Assembly (NCBI GenBank): GCA_964019155.1
Contig: OZ025239.1
Coordinates: 99,501,934 to 99,565,933 of the forward strand
Reading direction: 5' to 3'
Source: Osedax fenrisi
Lineage: Eukaryota; Annelida; Polychaeta; Sabellida; Siboglinidae
DNA length: 64,000 nt
The notes under the pieces are model-generated. The model was not told the origin of the DNA and did not search any database. It worked only from the letters and a program-made list of their open reading frames with translations. Positions 22,233-37,060 of the stretch are shown piece by piece. Made by a program: the position numbers and the translations under genes. Position 1 is the stretch's first letter. Each line of letters starts with the position of its first letter.

Positions 22233-25200
22233 GAATGGCACTATGCATGATCACAATCGTTAATTATTCAGATACCAAAGTAAGGTGACCTAAATAAGAA
22301 TGGCACTATGCATGATCACAATCGTTAACTATTCAGATACCAAAGAAAGGTGACCTACATAAGAATGGCACTATGCATGATCACAATCGTTAATTATTCA
22401 GATACCAAAGAAAGGTGACCTAAATAAGAATGGCACTATGCATGGGAACAATCGTTAATTATTCAGATACCAAAGAAAGGTGACCTACATAAGAATGGCA
22501 CTATGCATGATCACAATCGTTAATTATTCAGATACCAAAGAAAGGTGACCTACATAAGAATGGTACTATGCATGATCACAATCGTTAATTATTCAGATAC
22601 CAAAGAAAGGTGACCTAAATAAGAATGGCACTATGAATGATCACAATCGTTAATTATTCAGATACCAAAGAAAGGTGACCTACATAAGAATGGCACTATG
22701 CATGATCACAATCGTTAATTATTCAGATACCAAAGAAAGGTGACCTAAATAAGAATGGCACTATGCATGATCACAATCGTTAATTATTCAGATACCAAAG
22801 AAAGGTGACCTAAATAAGAATGGCACTATGCATGATCACAATCGTTAATTATTCAGATACCAAAGAAAGGTGACCTAAATAAGAATGGCACTATGCATGG
22901 GAACAATCGTTAATTATTCAGATACCAAAGAAAGGTGACCTACATAAGAATGGCACTATGCATGATCACAATCGTTAATTATTCAGATACCAAAGAAAGG
23001 TGACCTACATAAGAATGGCACTATGCATGATCACAATCGTTAAGTATTCAGATACCAAAGAAAGGTGACCTACATAAGAATGGCACTATGAATGATCACA
23101 ATCGTTAATTATTCAGATACCAAAGAAAGGTGACCTACACAAGAATGGCACTATGAATGATCACAATCGTTAATTATTAAGATACCAAAGAAAGGTGACC
23201 TAAATAAGAATGGCATTATGCATGGGAACAATCGTTAATTATTCAGATACCAAAGAAAGGTGACCTACATAAGAATGGCACTATGCATGATCACAATCGT
23301 TAATTATTCAGATACCAAAGAAAGGTGACCTACATAAGAATGGCACTATGCATGATCACAATCGTTAATTATTCAGATACCAAAGAAAGGTGACCTAAAT
23401 AAGAATGGCACTATGCATGATCACAATCGTTAATTATTCAGATACCAAAGAAAGGTGACCTAAATAAGAATGGCACTATGCATGGGAACAATCGTTAATT
23501 ATTCAGATACCAAAGAAAGGTGACCTACATAAGAATGGCACTATGCATGAGCACAATCGTTAATTATTCAGATACCAAAGAAAGGTGATCTACATAAGAA
23601 TGGCACTATGCATGATCACAATCGTTAATTATTCAGATACCAAAGAAAGGTGACCTACATAAGAATGGCACTATGCATGATCACAATCGTTAATTATTCA
23701 GATACCAAAGAAAGGTGACCTAAATAAGAATGGCACTATGCATGGGAACAATCGTTAATTATTCAGATACCAAAGAAAGGTGACCTACATAAGAATGGCA
23801 CTATGCATGATCACAATCGTTAATTATTCAGATACCAAAGAAAGGTGACCTACATAAGAATGGCACTATGCATGATCACAATCGTTAATTATTCAGATAC
23901 CAAAGAAAGGTGACCTAAATAAGAATGGCACTATGAATGATCACAATCGTTAATTATTCAGATAACAAAGAAAGGTGACCTACATAAGAATGGCACTATG
24001 CATAATCACAATCGTTAATTATTCAGATACCAAAGAAAGGTGACCTAAATAAGAATGGCACTATGCATGGGAACAATCGTTAATTATTCAGATACCAAAG
24101 AAAGGTGACCTACATAAGAATGGCACTATGCATGATCACAATCGTTAATTATTCAGATACCAAAGAAAGGTGACCTACATAAGAATGGCACTATGCATGA
24201 TCACAATCGTTAATTATTCAGATACCAAAGAAAGGTGACCTAAATAAGAATGGCACTATGCATGATCACAATCGTTAATTATTCAGATACCAAAGAAAGG
24301 TGACCTAAATAAGAATGGCACTATGCATGGGAACAATCGTTAATTATTCAGATACCAAAGAAAGGTGACCTACATAAGAATGGCACTATGCATGATCACA
24401 ATCGTTAATTATTCAGATACCAAAGAAAGGTGACCTACATAAGAATGGCACTATGCATGATCACAATCGTTAAGTATTCAGATACCAAAGAAAGGTGACC
24501 TACATAAGAATGGCACTATGAATGATCACAATCGTTAATTATTCAGATACCAAAGAAAGGTGACCTACACAAGAATGGCACTATGAATGATCACAATCGT
24601 TAATTATTAAGATACCAAAGAAAGGTGACCTAAATAAGAATGGCATTATGCATGGGAACAATCGTTAATTATTCAGATACCAAAGAAAGGTGACCTACAT
24701 AAGAATGGCACTATGCATGATCACAATCGTTAATTATTCAGATACCAAAGAAAGGTGACCTACATAAGAATGGCACTATGCATGATCACAATCGTTAATT
24801 ATTCAGATACCAAAGAAAGGTGACCTAAATAAGAATGGCACTATGCATGATCACAATCGTTAATTATTCAGATACCAAAGAAAGGTGACCTAAATAAGAA
24901 TGGCACTATGCATGGGAACAATCGTTAATTATTCAGATACCAAAGAAAGGTGACCTACATAAGAATGGCACTATGCATGAGCACAATCGTTAATTATTCA
25001 GATACCAAAGAAAGGTGATCTACATAAGAATGGCACTATGCATGATCACAATCGTTAATTATTCAGATACCAAAGAAAGGTGACCTACATAAGAATGGCA
25101 CTATGAATGATCACAATCGTTAATTATTCAGATACCACAGAAAGGTGACCTAAATAAGAATGGCACTATGCATGGGAACAATCGTTAATTATTCAGATAC

Positions 25201-28200
25201 CAAAGAAAGGTGACCTACATAAGAATGTCACTATGCATGGGAACAATCGTTAATTATTCAGATACCAAAGAAAGGTGACCTACATAAGAATGGCACTATG
25301 CATGATCACAATCGTTAAGTATTCAGATACCAAAGAAAGGTGACCTACATAAGAATGGCACTATGAATGATCACAATCGTTAATTATTCAGATACCAAAG
25401 AAAGGTGACCTACATAAGAATGGCACTATGCATGATCACAATCGTTAATTATTCAGATACCAAAGAAAGGTGACCTACATAAGAATGGCACTATGCATGA
25501 TCACAATCGTTAATTATTCAGATACCAAAGAAAGGTGACCTACATAAGAATGGCACTATGCATGATCACAATCGTTAAGTATTCAGATACCAAAGAAAGG
25601 TGACCTACATAAGAATGGCACTATGAATGATCACAATCGTTAATTATTCAGATACCAAAGAAAGGTGACCTACACAAGAATGGCACTATGCATGATCACA
25701 ATCGTTAACTATTCAGATACCAAAGAAAGGTGACCTACATAAGAATGGCACTATGCATGATCACAATCGTTAATTATTCAGATACCAAAGAAAGGTGACC
25801 TAAATAAGAATGGCACTATGCATGGGAACAATCGTTAATTATTCAAATACCAAAGAAAGGTGACCTACATAAGAATGGCACTATGCATGATCACAATCGT
25901 TAATTATTCAGATACCAAAGAAAGGTGACCTACATAAGAATGGCACTATGCATGATCACAATCGTTAATTATTCAGATACCAAAGAAAGGTGACCTAAAT
26001 AAGAATGGCACTATGAATGATCACAATCGTTAATTATTCAGATACCAAAGAAAGGTGACCTACATAAGAATGGCACTATGCATGATCACAATCGTTAATT
26101 ATTCAGATACCAAAGAAAGGTGACCTAAATAAGAATGGCACTATGCATGGGAACAATCGTTAATTATTCAGATACCAAAGAAAGGTGACCTACATAAGAA
26201 TGGCACTATGCATGATCACAATCGTTAATTATTCAGATACCAAAGAAAGGTGACCTACATAAGAATGGCACTATGCATGATCACAATCGTTAATTATTCA
26301 GATACCAAAGAAAGGTGACCTAAATAAGAATGGCACTATGCATGATCACAATCGTTAATTATTCAGATACCAAAGAAAGGTGACCTAAATAAGAATGGCA
26401 CTATGCATGGGAACAATCGTTAATTATTCAGATACCAAAGAAAGGTGACCTACATAAGAATGGCACTATGCATGATCACAATCGTTAATTATTCAGATAC
26501 CAAAGAAAGGTGACCTACATAAGAATGGCACTATGCATGATCACAATCGTTAAGTATTCAGATACCAAAGAAAGGTGACCTACATAAGAATGGCACTATG
26601 AATGATCACAATCGTTAATTATTCAGATACCAAAGAAAGGTGACCTACACAAGAATGGCACTATGAATGATCACAATCGTTAATTATTCAGATACCAAAG
26701 AAAGGTGACCTACATAAGAATGGCACTATGCATGATCACAATCGTTAATTATTCAGATACCAAAGAAAGGTGACCTACATAAGAATGGCACTATGCATGA
26801 TCACAATCGTTAATTATTCAGATACCAAAGAAAGGTGACCTAAATAAGAATGGCACTATGCATGGGAACAATCGTTAATTATTCAGATACCAAAGAAAGG
26901 TGACCTACATAAGAATGGCACTATGCATGAGCACAATCGTTAATTATTCAGATACCAAAGAAAGGTGATCTACATAAGAATGGCACTATGCATGATCACA
27001 ATCGTTAATTATTCAGATACCAAAGAAAGGTGACCTACATAAGAATGGCACTATGAATGATCACAATCGTTAATTATTCAGATACCAAAGAAAGGTGACC
27101 TAAATAAGAATGGCACTATGCATGGGAACAATCGTTAATTATTCAGATACCAAAGAAAGGTGACCTACATAAGAATGGCACTATGCATGATCACAATCGT
27201 TAATTATTCAGATACCAAAGAAAGGTGACCTACATAAGAATGGCACTATGCATGATCACAATCGTTAATTATTCAGATACCAAAGAAAGGTGACCTAAAT
27301 AAGAATGGCACTATGCATGATCACAATCGTTAATTATTCAGATACCAAAGAAAGGTGACCTAAATAAGAATGGCACTATGCATGGGAACAATCGTTAATT
27401 ATTCAGATACCAAAGAAAGGTGACCTACATAAGAATGGCACTATGCATGATCACAATCGTTAATTATTCAGATACCAAAGAAAGGTGACCTACATAAGAA
27501 TGGCACTATGCATGATCACAATCGTTAATTATTCAGATACCAAAGAAAGGTGACCTAAATAAGAATGGCACTATGCATGATCACAATCGTTAATTATTCA
27601 GATACCAAAGAAAGGTGACCTAAATAAGAATGGCACTATGCATGATCACAATCGTTAATTATTCAGATACCAAAGAAAGGTGACCTAAATAAGAATGGCA
27701 CTATGCATGGGAACAATCGTTAATTATTCAGATACCAAAGAAAGGTGACCTACATAAGAATGGCACTATGCATGAGCACAATCGTTAATTATTCAGATAC
27801 CAAAGAAAGGTGATCTACATAAGAATGGCACTATGCATGATCACAATCGTTAATTATTCAGATACCAAAGAAAGGTGACCTACATAAGAATGGCACTATG
27901 AATGATCACAATCGTTAATTATTCAGATACCAAAGAAAGGTGACCTAAATAAGAATGGCACTATGCATGGGAACAATCGTTAATTATTCATATACCAAAG
28001 AAAGGTGACCTACATAAGAATGGCACTATGCATGATCACAATCGTTAATTATTCAGATACCAAAGAAAGGTGACCTACATAAGAATGGCACTATGCATGA
28101 TCACAATCGTTAATTATTCAGATACCAAAGAAAGGTGACCTAAATAAGAATGGCACTATGCATGATCACAATCGTTAATTATTCAGATACCAAAGAAAGG

Positions 28201-31200
28201 TGACCTAAATAAGAATGGCACTATGCATGGGAACAATCGTTAATTATTCAGATACCAAAGAAAGGTGACCTACATAAGAATGGCACTATGCATGATCACA
28301 ATCGTTAATTATTCAGATACCAAAGAAAGGTGACCTACATAAGAATGGCACTATGCATGATCACAATCGTTAAGTATTCAGATACCAAAGAAAGGTGACC
28401 TACATAAGAATGGCACTATGAATGATCACAATCGTTAATTATTCAGATACCAAAGAAAGGTGACCTACACAAGAATGGCACTATGCATGATCACAATCGT
28501 TAACTATTCAGATACCAAAGAAAGGTGACCTACATAAGAATGGCACTATGCATGATCACAATCGTTAATTATTCAGATACCAAAGAAAGGTGACCTAAAT
28601 AAGAATGGCACTATGCATGGGAACAATCGTTAATTATTCAGATACCAAAGAAAGGTGACCTACATAAGAATGGCACTATGCATGATCACAATCGTTAATT
28701 ATTCAGATACCAAAGAAAGGTGACCTACATAAGAATGGCACTATGCATGATCACAATCGTTAATTATTCAGATACCAAAGAAAGGTGACCTAATAAGAAT
28801 GGCACTATGAATGATCACAATCGTTAATTATTCAGATACCAAAGAAAGGTGACCTACATAAGAATGGCACTATGCATGATCACAATCGTTAATTATTCAG
28901 ATACCAAAGAAAGGTGACCTAAATAAGAATGGCACTATGCATGGGAACAATCGTTAATTATTCAGATACCAAAGAAAGGTGACCTACATAAGAATGGCAC
29001 TATGCATGATCACAATCGTTAATTATTCAGATACCAAAGAAAGGTGACCTACATAAGAATGGCACTATGCATGATCACAATCGTTAATTATTCAGATACC
29101 AAAGAAAGGTGACCTAAATAAGAATGGCACTATGCATGATCACAATCGTTAATTATTCAGATACCAAAGAAAGGTGACCTAAATAAGAATGGCACTATGC
29201 ATGGGAACAATCGTTAATTATTCAGATACCAAAGAAAGGTGACCTACATAAGAATGGCACTATGCATGATCACAATCGTTAATTATTCAGATACCAAAGA
29301 AAGGTGACCTACATAAGAATGGCACTATGCATGATCACAATCGTTAAGTATTCAGATACCAAAGAAAGGTGACCTACACAAGAATGGCACTATGAATGAT
29401 CACAATCGTTAATTATTAAGATACCAAAGAAAGGTGACCTAAATAAGAATGGCACTATGCATGGGAACAATCGTTAATTATTCAGATACCAAAGAAAGGT
29501 GACCTACATAAGAATGGCACTATGCATGATCACAATCGTTAATTATTCAGATACCAAAGAAAGGTGACCTACATAAGAATGGCACTATGCATGATCACAA
29601 TCGTTAATTATTCAGATACCAAAGAAAGGTGACCTACATAAGAATGGCACTATGCATGATCACAATCGTTAAGTATTCAGATACCAAAGAAAGGTGACCT
29701 ACATAAGAATGGCACTATGAATGATCACAATCGTTAATTATTCAGATACCAAAGAAAGGTGACCTACACAAGAATGGCACTATGCATGATCACAATCGTT
29801 AACTATTCAGATACCAAAGAAAGGTGACCTACATAAGAATGGCACTATGCATGATCACAATCGTTAATTATTCAGATACCAAAGAAAGGTGACCTAAATA
29901 AGAATGGCACTATGCATGGGAACAATCGTTAATTATTCAGATACCAAAGAAAGGTGACCTACATAAGAATGGCACTATGCATGATCACAATCGTTAATTA
30001 TTCAGATACCAAAGAAAGGTGACCTACATAAGAATGGCACTATGCATGATCACAATCGTTAATTATTCAGATACCAAAGAAAGGTGACCTAAATAAGAAT
30101 GGCACTATGAATGATCACAATCGTTAATTATTCAGATACCAAAGAAAGGTGACCTACATAAGAATGGCACTATGCATGATCACAATCGTTAATTATTCAG
30201 ATACCAAAGAAAGGTGACCTAAATAAGAATGGCACTATGCATGGGAACAATCGTTAATTATTCAGATACCAAAGAAAGGTGACCTACATAAGAATGGCAC
30301 TATGCATGATCACAATCGTTAATTATTCAGATACCAAAGAAAGGTGACCTACATAAGAATGGCACTATGCATGATCACAATCGTTAATTATTCAGATACC
30401 AAAGAAAGGTGACCTAAATAAGAATGGCACTATGCATGATCACAATCGTTAATTATTCAGATACCAAAGAAAGGTGACCTAAATAAGAATGGCACTATGC
30501 ATGGGAACAATCGTTAATTATTCAGATACCAAAGAAAGGTGACCTACATAAGAATGGCACTATGCATGATCACAATCGTTAATTATTCAGATACCAAAGA
30601 AAGGTGACCTACATAAGAATGGCACTATGCATGATCACAATCGTTAAGTATTCAGATACCAAAGAAAGGTGACCTACATAAGAATGGCACTATGAATGAT
30701 CACAATCGTTAATTATTCAGATACCAAAGAAAGGTGACCTACACAAGAATGGCACTATGAATGATCACAATCGTTAATTATTAAGATACCAAAGAAAGGT
30801 GACCTAAATAAGAATGGCACTATGCATGGGAACAATCGTTAATTATTCAGATACCAAAGAAAGGTGACCTACATAAGAATGGCACTATGCATGATCACAA
30901 TCGTTAATTATTCAGATACCAAAGAAAGGTGACCTACATAAGAATGGCACTATGCATGATCACAATCGTTAATTATTCAGATACCAAAGAAAGGTGACCT
31001 AAATAAGAATGGCACTATGCATGATCACAATCGTTAATTATTCAGATACCAAAGAAAGGTGACCTAAATAAGAATGGCACTATGCATGGGAACAATCGTT
31101 AATTATTCAGATACCAAAGAAAGGTGACCTACATAAGAATGGCACTATGCATGAGCACAATCGTTAATTATTCAGATACCAAAGAAAGGTGATCTACATA

Positions 31201-32371
31201 AGAATGGCACTATGCATGATCACAATCGTTAATTATTCAGATACCAAAGAAAGGTGACCTACATAAGAATGGCACTATGAATGATCACAATCGTTAATTA
31301 TTCAGATACCAAAGAAAGGTGACCTAAATAAGAATGGCACTATGCATGGGAACAATCGTTAATTATTCAGATACCAAAGAAAGGTGACCTACATAAGAAT
31401 GGCACTATGCATGATCACAATCGTTAATTATTCAGATACCAAAGAAAGGTGACCTACATAAGAATGGCACTATGCATGATCACAATCGTTAATTATTCAG
31501 ATACCAAAGAAAGGTGACCTAAATAAGAATGGCACTATGCATGATCACAATCGTTAATTATTCAGATACCAAAGAAAGGTGACCTAAATAAGAATGGCAC
31601 TATGCATGGGAACAATCGTTAATTATTCAGATACCAAAGAAAGGTGACCTACATAAGAATGGCACTATGCATGATCACAATCGTTAATTATTCAGATACC
31701 AAAGAAAGGTGACCTACATAAGAATGGCACTATGCATGATCACAATCGTTAATTATTCAGATACCAAAGAAAGGTGACCTAAATAAGAATGGCACTATGC
31801 ATGATCACAATCGTTAATTATTCAGATACCAAAGAAAGGTGACCTAAATAAGAATGGCACTATGCATGATCACAATCGTTAATTATTCAGATACCAAAGA
31901 AAGGTGACCTAAATAAGAATGGCACTATGCATGGGAACAATCGTTAATTATTCAGATACCAAAGAAAGGTGACCTACATAAGAATGGCACTATGCATGAG
32001 CACAATCGTTAATTATTCAGATACCAAAGAAAGGTGATCTACATAAGAATGGCACTATGCATGATCACAATCGTTAATTATTCAGATACCAAAGAAAGGT
32101 GACCTACATAAGAATGGCACTATGAATGATCACAATCGTTAATTATTCAGATACCAAAGAAAGGTGACCTAAATAAGAATGGCACTATGCATGGGAACAA
32201 TCGTTAATTATTCAGATACCAAAGAAAGGTGACCTACATAAGAATGGCACTATGCATGATCACAATCGTTAATTATTCAGATACTAAAGAAAGGTGACCT
32301 ACATAAGAATGGCACTATGCATGATCACAATCGTTAATTATTCAGATACCAAAGAAAGGTGATCTACATAA
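22233..32371. repeat. 65-bp satellite array, 156 monomers, with higher-order structure
   Basis: Each monomer starts at GAATGGCACTATGCATG and contains CAATCGTTAATTATTCAG and ACCAAAGAAAGGTGACC. The first monomer start is 22,233 and the last is 32,307. The length of 10,139 bp equals 155 x 65 + 64, and one 64-bp monomer (GACCTAATAAG near 28,790) accounts for the shift. Variants mark monomer types: ATCACA or GGGAACA after CATG, TACATAAG or TAAATAAG, TAAGTATT for TAATTATT, and GAGCACA followed by GATCTAC. GGGAACA monomers always follow TAAATAAG and recur mostly every 4-5 monomers. Blocks of 22 monomers (1,430 bp; about 23,040 and 24,470, sharing a private CATTATG change), 13 monomers (845 bp) and about 65 monomers (offset 4,224) are duplicated inside the array. 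No ORF spans monomers. Confidence 0.98.
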
Positions 32372-32880
32372 TACAGCGACATATAGTATGGAGGTCAACT
32401 ACGAGAAAAATAAATATTGTCAACGAATTCGAGAATAATGAGACAGCTGAAGTGATAACGATAACCATGAACGACGAACCTCTTGAAGTATAGACAAATT
32501 CAAATACTTGGGTACGACTCTAATGAAAGATGAAAAAGTAAAACTGAGATAAATATAATAATGGCGAAAGTAACCACTGCGTTAGTTCGCTTAATCACTA
32601 TATGGGAGAGTCGAAACATATCACTACAGACAACATAATACTGTATACAAATCAATAATATTGTCTATACTACTTTATGGCTGCGAAACGTGGATACTAA
32701 CAGAAATAATGGAAAGAAGAATTACCGCATTTGAGCATAAACCCTATAGAAGAATCCTGGGAATACCTACAGAGAAAGAAAAACAAATGATTATGTATAC
32801 CAAAGAATTGTTGATTTAATATGTCAAGTTGAGTATCTCATATCAATAGTAAAGAGAAGGATAAAAGTTCAGATAACATT
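32372..32880 (+). pseudogene. 3' fragment of an RTE-like reverse transcriptase
   Basis: Begins at the satellite edge. YSMEVNYEKNK (about 32,391) matches the YGMEIN..K.K segment that follows the RT catalytic box. Next come ITMNDEPLE, FKYLGTTLMKDEK (32,500), ALVRLITIWESRNISLQT (32,580), SILLYGCETWILTE (32,657) and ERRITAFEHKPYRRILGIPT (32,710). The last piece is VEYLISIVKRRIK (32,830), the usual L-S-VKRRKL tail. The frames are broken by indels. The catalytic part upstream is absent and replaced by the satellite. It differs from the 15.4-kb RTE, so it is a separate family. Confidence 0.85.
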
Positions 32881-33073
32881 AAATTTGCTATATTTTCCCA
32901 AGTTGTAGCCTCAGTCATATTGCATATTTCTTTAATTTCTAGTTTTAATTTTTGGATGCAACATTTAAAATATATAGAATATTCTGTTACATAGAAACCC
33001 AGTGATTATATAATTATATTGACTATTGTTTAATGTTAGATGACTCGTATATGTTAATTAACTTATGTTAATG

Positions 33074-33129
<56 letters not shown>

Positions 33130-33281
33130 CCTGATTATGATAATGTATAATATATTTGAACACTACTACAATATAATAATGTAAGAATTTAATACATTCG
33201 AAAATGATTCAATAATAGTATATGAACAAATTTTATATTGGTTCCTTTGGTTTTAATATGTGTATATTCAATATAACAATG
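32881..33281. other. AT-rich spacer with (TA)n
   Basis: No gene seen; (TA)n at about 33,075-33,120. It separates the RT fragment from the first, diverged M segment of the right array. Confidence 0.6.
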
Positions 33282-34288
33282 TAGGGGAAAATAACTTAAT
33301 ACATATACTTTACAATAAATGGTCTTAATATTTAATTACTCAACATTTGTATTATAAAATACAATATATTCGTATTATATGATTATAGATATTATAGTGA
33401 TTTTAATTATATTTAATCTTTTTATACAATAGATATCATGGGTGTCCGTATTCGGTACTTATGTCCGAATACGGTCACCCTGTGTTATAAATGATATAAG
33501 TTATAACTTATAATACGGATATCCTATATACCACTCAATAAACTATATATTATTGATGAACCAATTATATAAATTACAATTACATTATTTATAAATAATG
33601 TTATGAATAAGTTAGTATAATTTAATTAATAATTAATTTATTAATTTTTATTATTTTATTAATTAATAATTACAAGTAAAGTATCTAAATAATAATCATA
33701 ACACGTATTAATAAATTGGTGGTATAAATATTATAATTAACGTAATTTTTATGAAAACCAGAATAGTTTACATGCTGCTCGCTGATCGGTTATAGGGTAT
33801 ACCGTATTAAGACATCAACCGTGTCCGTATTATGGATTTATATGACCTCTAGATATATGCATATAACTTAATTTATATTTGATAGCAAATATAGCAAGTA
33901 TAAATATAATGTTTAGAATGCTTTAGTTAATAATATATTTTTGTTTTATTATATATTATTATATATTGATACATTAATGTATACACATTTTTATATGATT
34001 GAAAAGGTTTAAGTTGAATTTTTTTTCATAAATTTAAAAACGTAATAAAAAAATTAGTTTAGTGGATATATCATCATTATGTTAATTCAAAAATAAAAAA
34101 TTCTTATCTAGACTATTTATATAACTATGAATATTTTATTCATTAAACAATATTTGTGTAGGATTTATGGTTTCTGATATAGGTTCCTACCGAGAGTGTC
34201 CGTATTCGGGTACTGTCCGTATTATGCATAGATTTGTATTTACCATTTTGGTAAACTATAAATCTATGGTATTATGTTACTTTTCCTA
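33282..34288. mobile_element. Diverged M segment with TIR ends outside a TAG tract
   Basis: Left end TAGGGGAAAATAAC, right end GTTACTTTTCCTA, total about 1.0 kb. Unlike the array copies it is not embedded in (TAG)n (left flank CAATATAACAATG, right flank ACATTTAAAC), so both ends carry a TA consistent with TA target duplication. Inside are GTGTCCGTATTCGG (33,441), CCGAATACGGTCACC (33,465) and GAGTGTCCGTATTCGG (34,194), plus a hairpin at about 34,228-34,270 (ATAGATTT and TTTACCA arms). No coding potential. This may be the closest thing here to an original insertion of the M family. Confidence 0.6.
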
Positions 34289-34837
34289 ACATTTAAACTC
34301 ATATTATATTATGATAATATTATATAATTCACTTGTTTTTCTATATTTACATATATGTTTATTATAAATAGTTAATTAAAATATATGTTTCTATTATGTT
34401 TGATATTTTAATATTAATTTTTATTATCTTTGGTATATTCCTGAACATTTAAATAGTTGCCATAGTAATTTAATTGTTGTTATTTACAATTCTAAATTTA
34501 CTAATAATATTATTATAATAATCTATAGATTTATTTTACATACGCATCAATTAAATGTCGAGTTAGTATTATAATTAAAATATATTAGTATTATAGTATA
34601 CTATATATATAATTACATTATAGTATAATGTGTACCTATATATAGTATTGACCACTATCAACACCTAACGATTACATTATTTGTTTAACAATGATATGTT
34701 TAATAATGTTTCATTTCTTGATTATATATATGTTTTAATATATTGTATTATATATATAATATAATATTTATAAATTATTCTCACTTAGGTAATACACCTA
34801 ATATATAAGCAATACACTAATTAAAGCGAATAGAGTT
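34289..34837. repeat. Highly diverged ~0.5-kb subrepeat at the array edge
   Basis: Retains weak versions of the subrepeat boxes (TTTGGTATATTCCTG near 34,430, GCCATAGTAAT near 34,457, GAGTTAGTATTATAATTAAAATA near 34,560) in the order seen in A, B and C. Edge divergence is expected for tandem arrays. Confidence 0.5.
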
Positions 34838-35865
34838 CATTAATTCATATAACGAACTTTTAAAGATAATTTCAATTTATGATTACATATTTATTGTAAT
34901 CACTAATAATATAATATATTGTTTCATTAATAATATCATACTATAATTATATAAAATAATATATTATATTATGATACATTGATTTTAAATTATATTAATT
35001 TATGTTATCTTTGATATATTATAATTCCTGGAAATTCACATAGGTTTCAATATAAACAAATAGAACAAATCGAATTTATTTGTAACATTGGGAAATTATC
35101 ATTGTCATAAATCGTTAGTCAAATTAGTAAAATATATGCGGACTATTATTAATTAACTATATAGTGTTTATCACAATAAAACACACGACTAATATAATAT
35201 TTAAATTTTTAGAATGATAATTTATATTTTTAATGATATTTATTATATATTTTTAATAATATTGATGTATAATAATGGATATACTTACATATATAATATA
35301 CATTTTCAATATTTCAATATTTAGTAGTATTAGTAGTAGTAGTGTGAGTAGAAATAGTAGTAGTATTAGTAGTTCATTATAAATGAACTATTTAGAGGTA
35401 ATACATTTTATAATGAACTTTTAAAGATAATTTAAATTTATGATTACATATTTATTTGAACACTAATAATATAATGCATTGTTTAATTAATAATATCATA
35501 CTATAATTATATAAAATAATATATTATATTATGATAAATTTCTTTTAATTTCTATTAATTTAAGTTATCTTTGATATATTATAATTTCAGTAAATTTACA
35601 TAGGTTGCAATATATGAGTTGGTAAACAAATATAAACATCTCATTTGCTTATAACCTCGGAATAACCTTGGAATAACCTACTATTATAGTGAAAAGGAAT
35701 TACGTAATTAGCATTCACATAAAGCGTTAGTATCATTAGTAAAATATATGAATATTATTAACTATTTATTAGGTAGCGTTATACAAATACTCACCACTAA
35801 TATAATATATATCATATAGTTATTAAAAGTTATCATTTATATAAAATATACATATATAACATATA
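34838..35865. repeat. Subrepeats A and B, first clear block of the right array
   Basis: A (about 34,838-35,320) and B (about 35,400-35,865) with a (TAG)n tract between them. They correspond to 2,150-3,155 of unit 1. Confidence 0.85.
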
Positions 35866-36449
35866 TTTTTTCAATATTCTATAGTAGTATTTTGTAATAA
35901 GGTATTACGCATCAATCCAAATATAAGATAAGGGTATTGAAATTATTTAGATACTACTTTAAATTTAGTTTTCGTTTAATAGTTATTGTTCGTTTTAATT
36001 ATATGTATATCTATGGACCTATGTTATGCATGTCTGATTAAAATAAATATATATATATATATAGTAATATCTATAAATTAAGCTCATGTAATATAATATT
36101 ATTAAATATTTATAATTCATTAATTTTCATTTAGTGTGCACTTTTAAAAATACTTTTATTATTTAATATTTAACTAAAAATATATAGTATTTTATTTGAT
36201 TTCCACATTAATAATATAATATAATTATATGAAATAAGATACCATGTTCAATTATATTTTAACCTTTTAATAATAATTGTATTACTTTTGATATATTATA
36301 ATTCCTCATAATTTTCATAGGTGGAAAATCAAATCTACAATTTATAAAGATATTCGAGTGAATAGTGAATTCGTATTACAGATTGAACAATTGCTAATTA
36401 TTGAAACGTTAGTGTAATTGGTAAAATGTGTAAACATGTGTATTATTAT

Positions 36450-36501
<52 letters not shown>

Positions 36502-37010
36502 TTGTATCATCATACAAACTAATGACTTAATGTAATGATTGAATTATTTGAATAATAATTTATATTTTAAATAATATTTATCATATATTTCTAATAATAT
36601 TTATGTAAAATATAGGATATACCTACATATATAATATAAGTTTTCAATATGTCCTTCAATGTTTCTTTTAACACATTCCAATTATATTCTAACTTAATTA
36701 AATACAACAAATATACTAATTTTTAAATATACTAATTATACTTTTTTTTCATAAATTTAATAACTTAATAAAAAAATAAGTTCATTGGATATATCAGCAT
36801 TATATTAAATAATTGAAAAAATACTTATTTAGACTATTTATATAATTATGAATATTTAATACATTAAACATTTTTTGGGAGATTGAATGGTTTCTGAGAT
36901 ACCGAGAGTGTCCGAATTCGGGTTCTGTCAGTTTTCAGTTACTTTCCCCTAGTAGCATCAGAAGTAGTAGTAGTAGTTGTAATAGAGGTAGTGGTGGTAG
37001 TATACTACTA

Positions 37011-37060
<50 letters not shown>

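Noticed and set aside
22233..32371. CRISPR-like array of regular repeats
   Set aside because: Monomers are contiguous 65-bp repeats with no unique spacers, and the context is eukaryotic.
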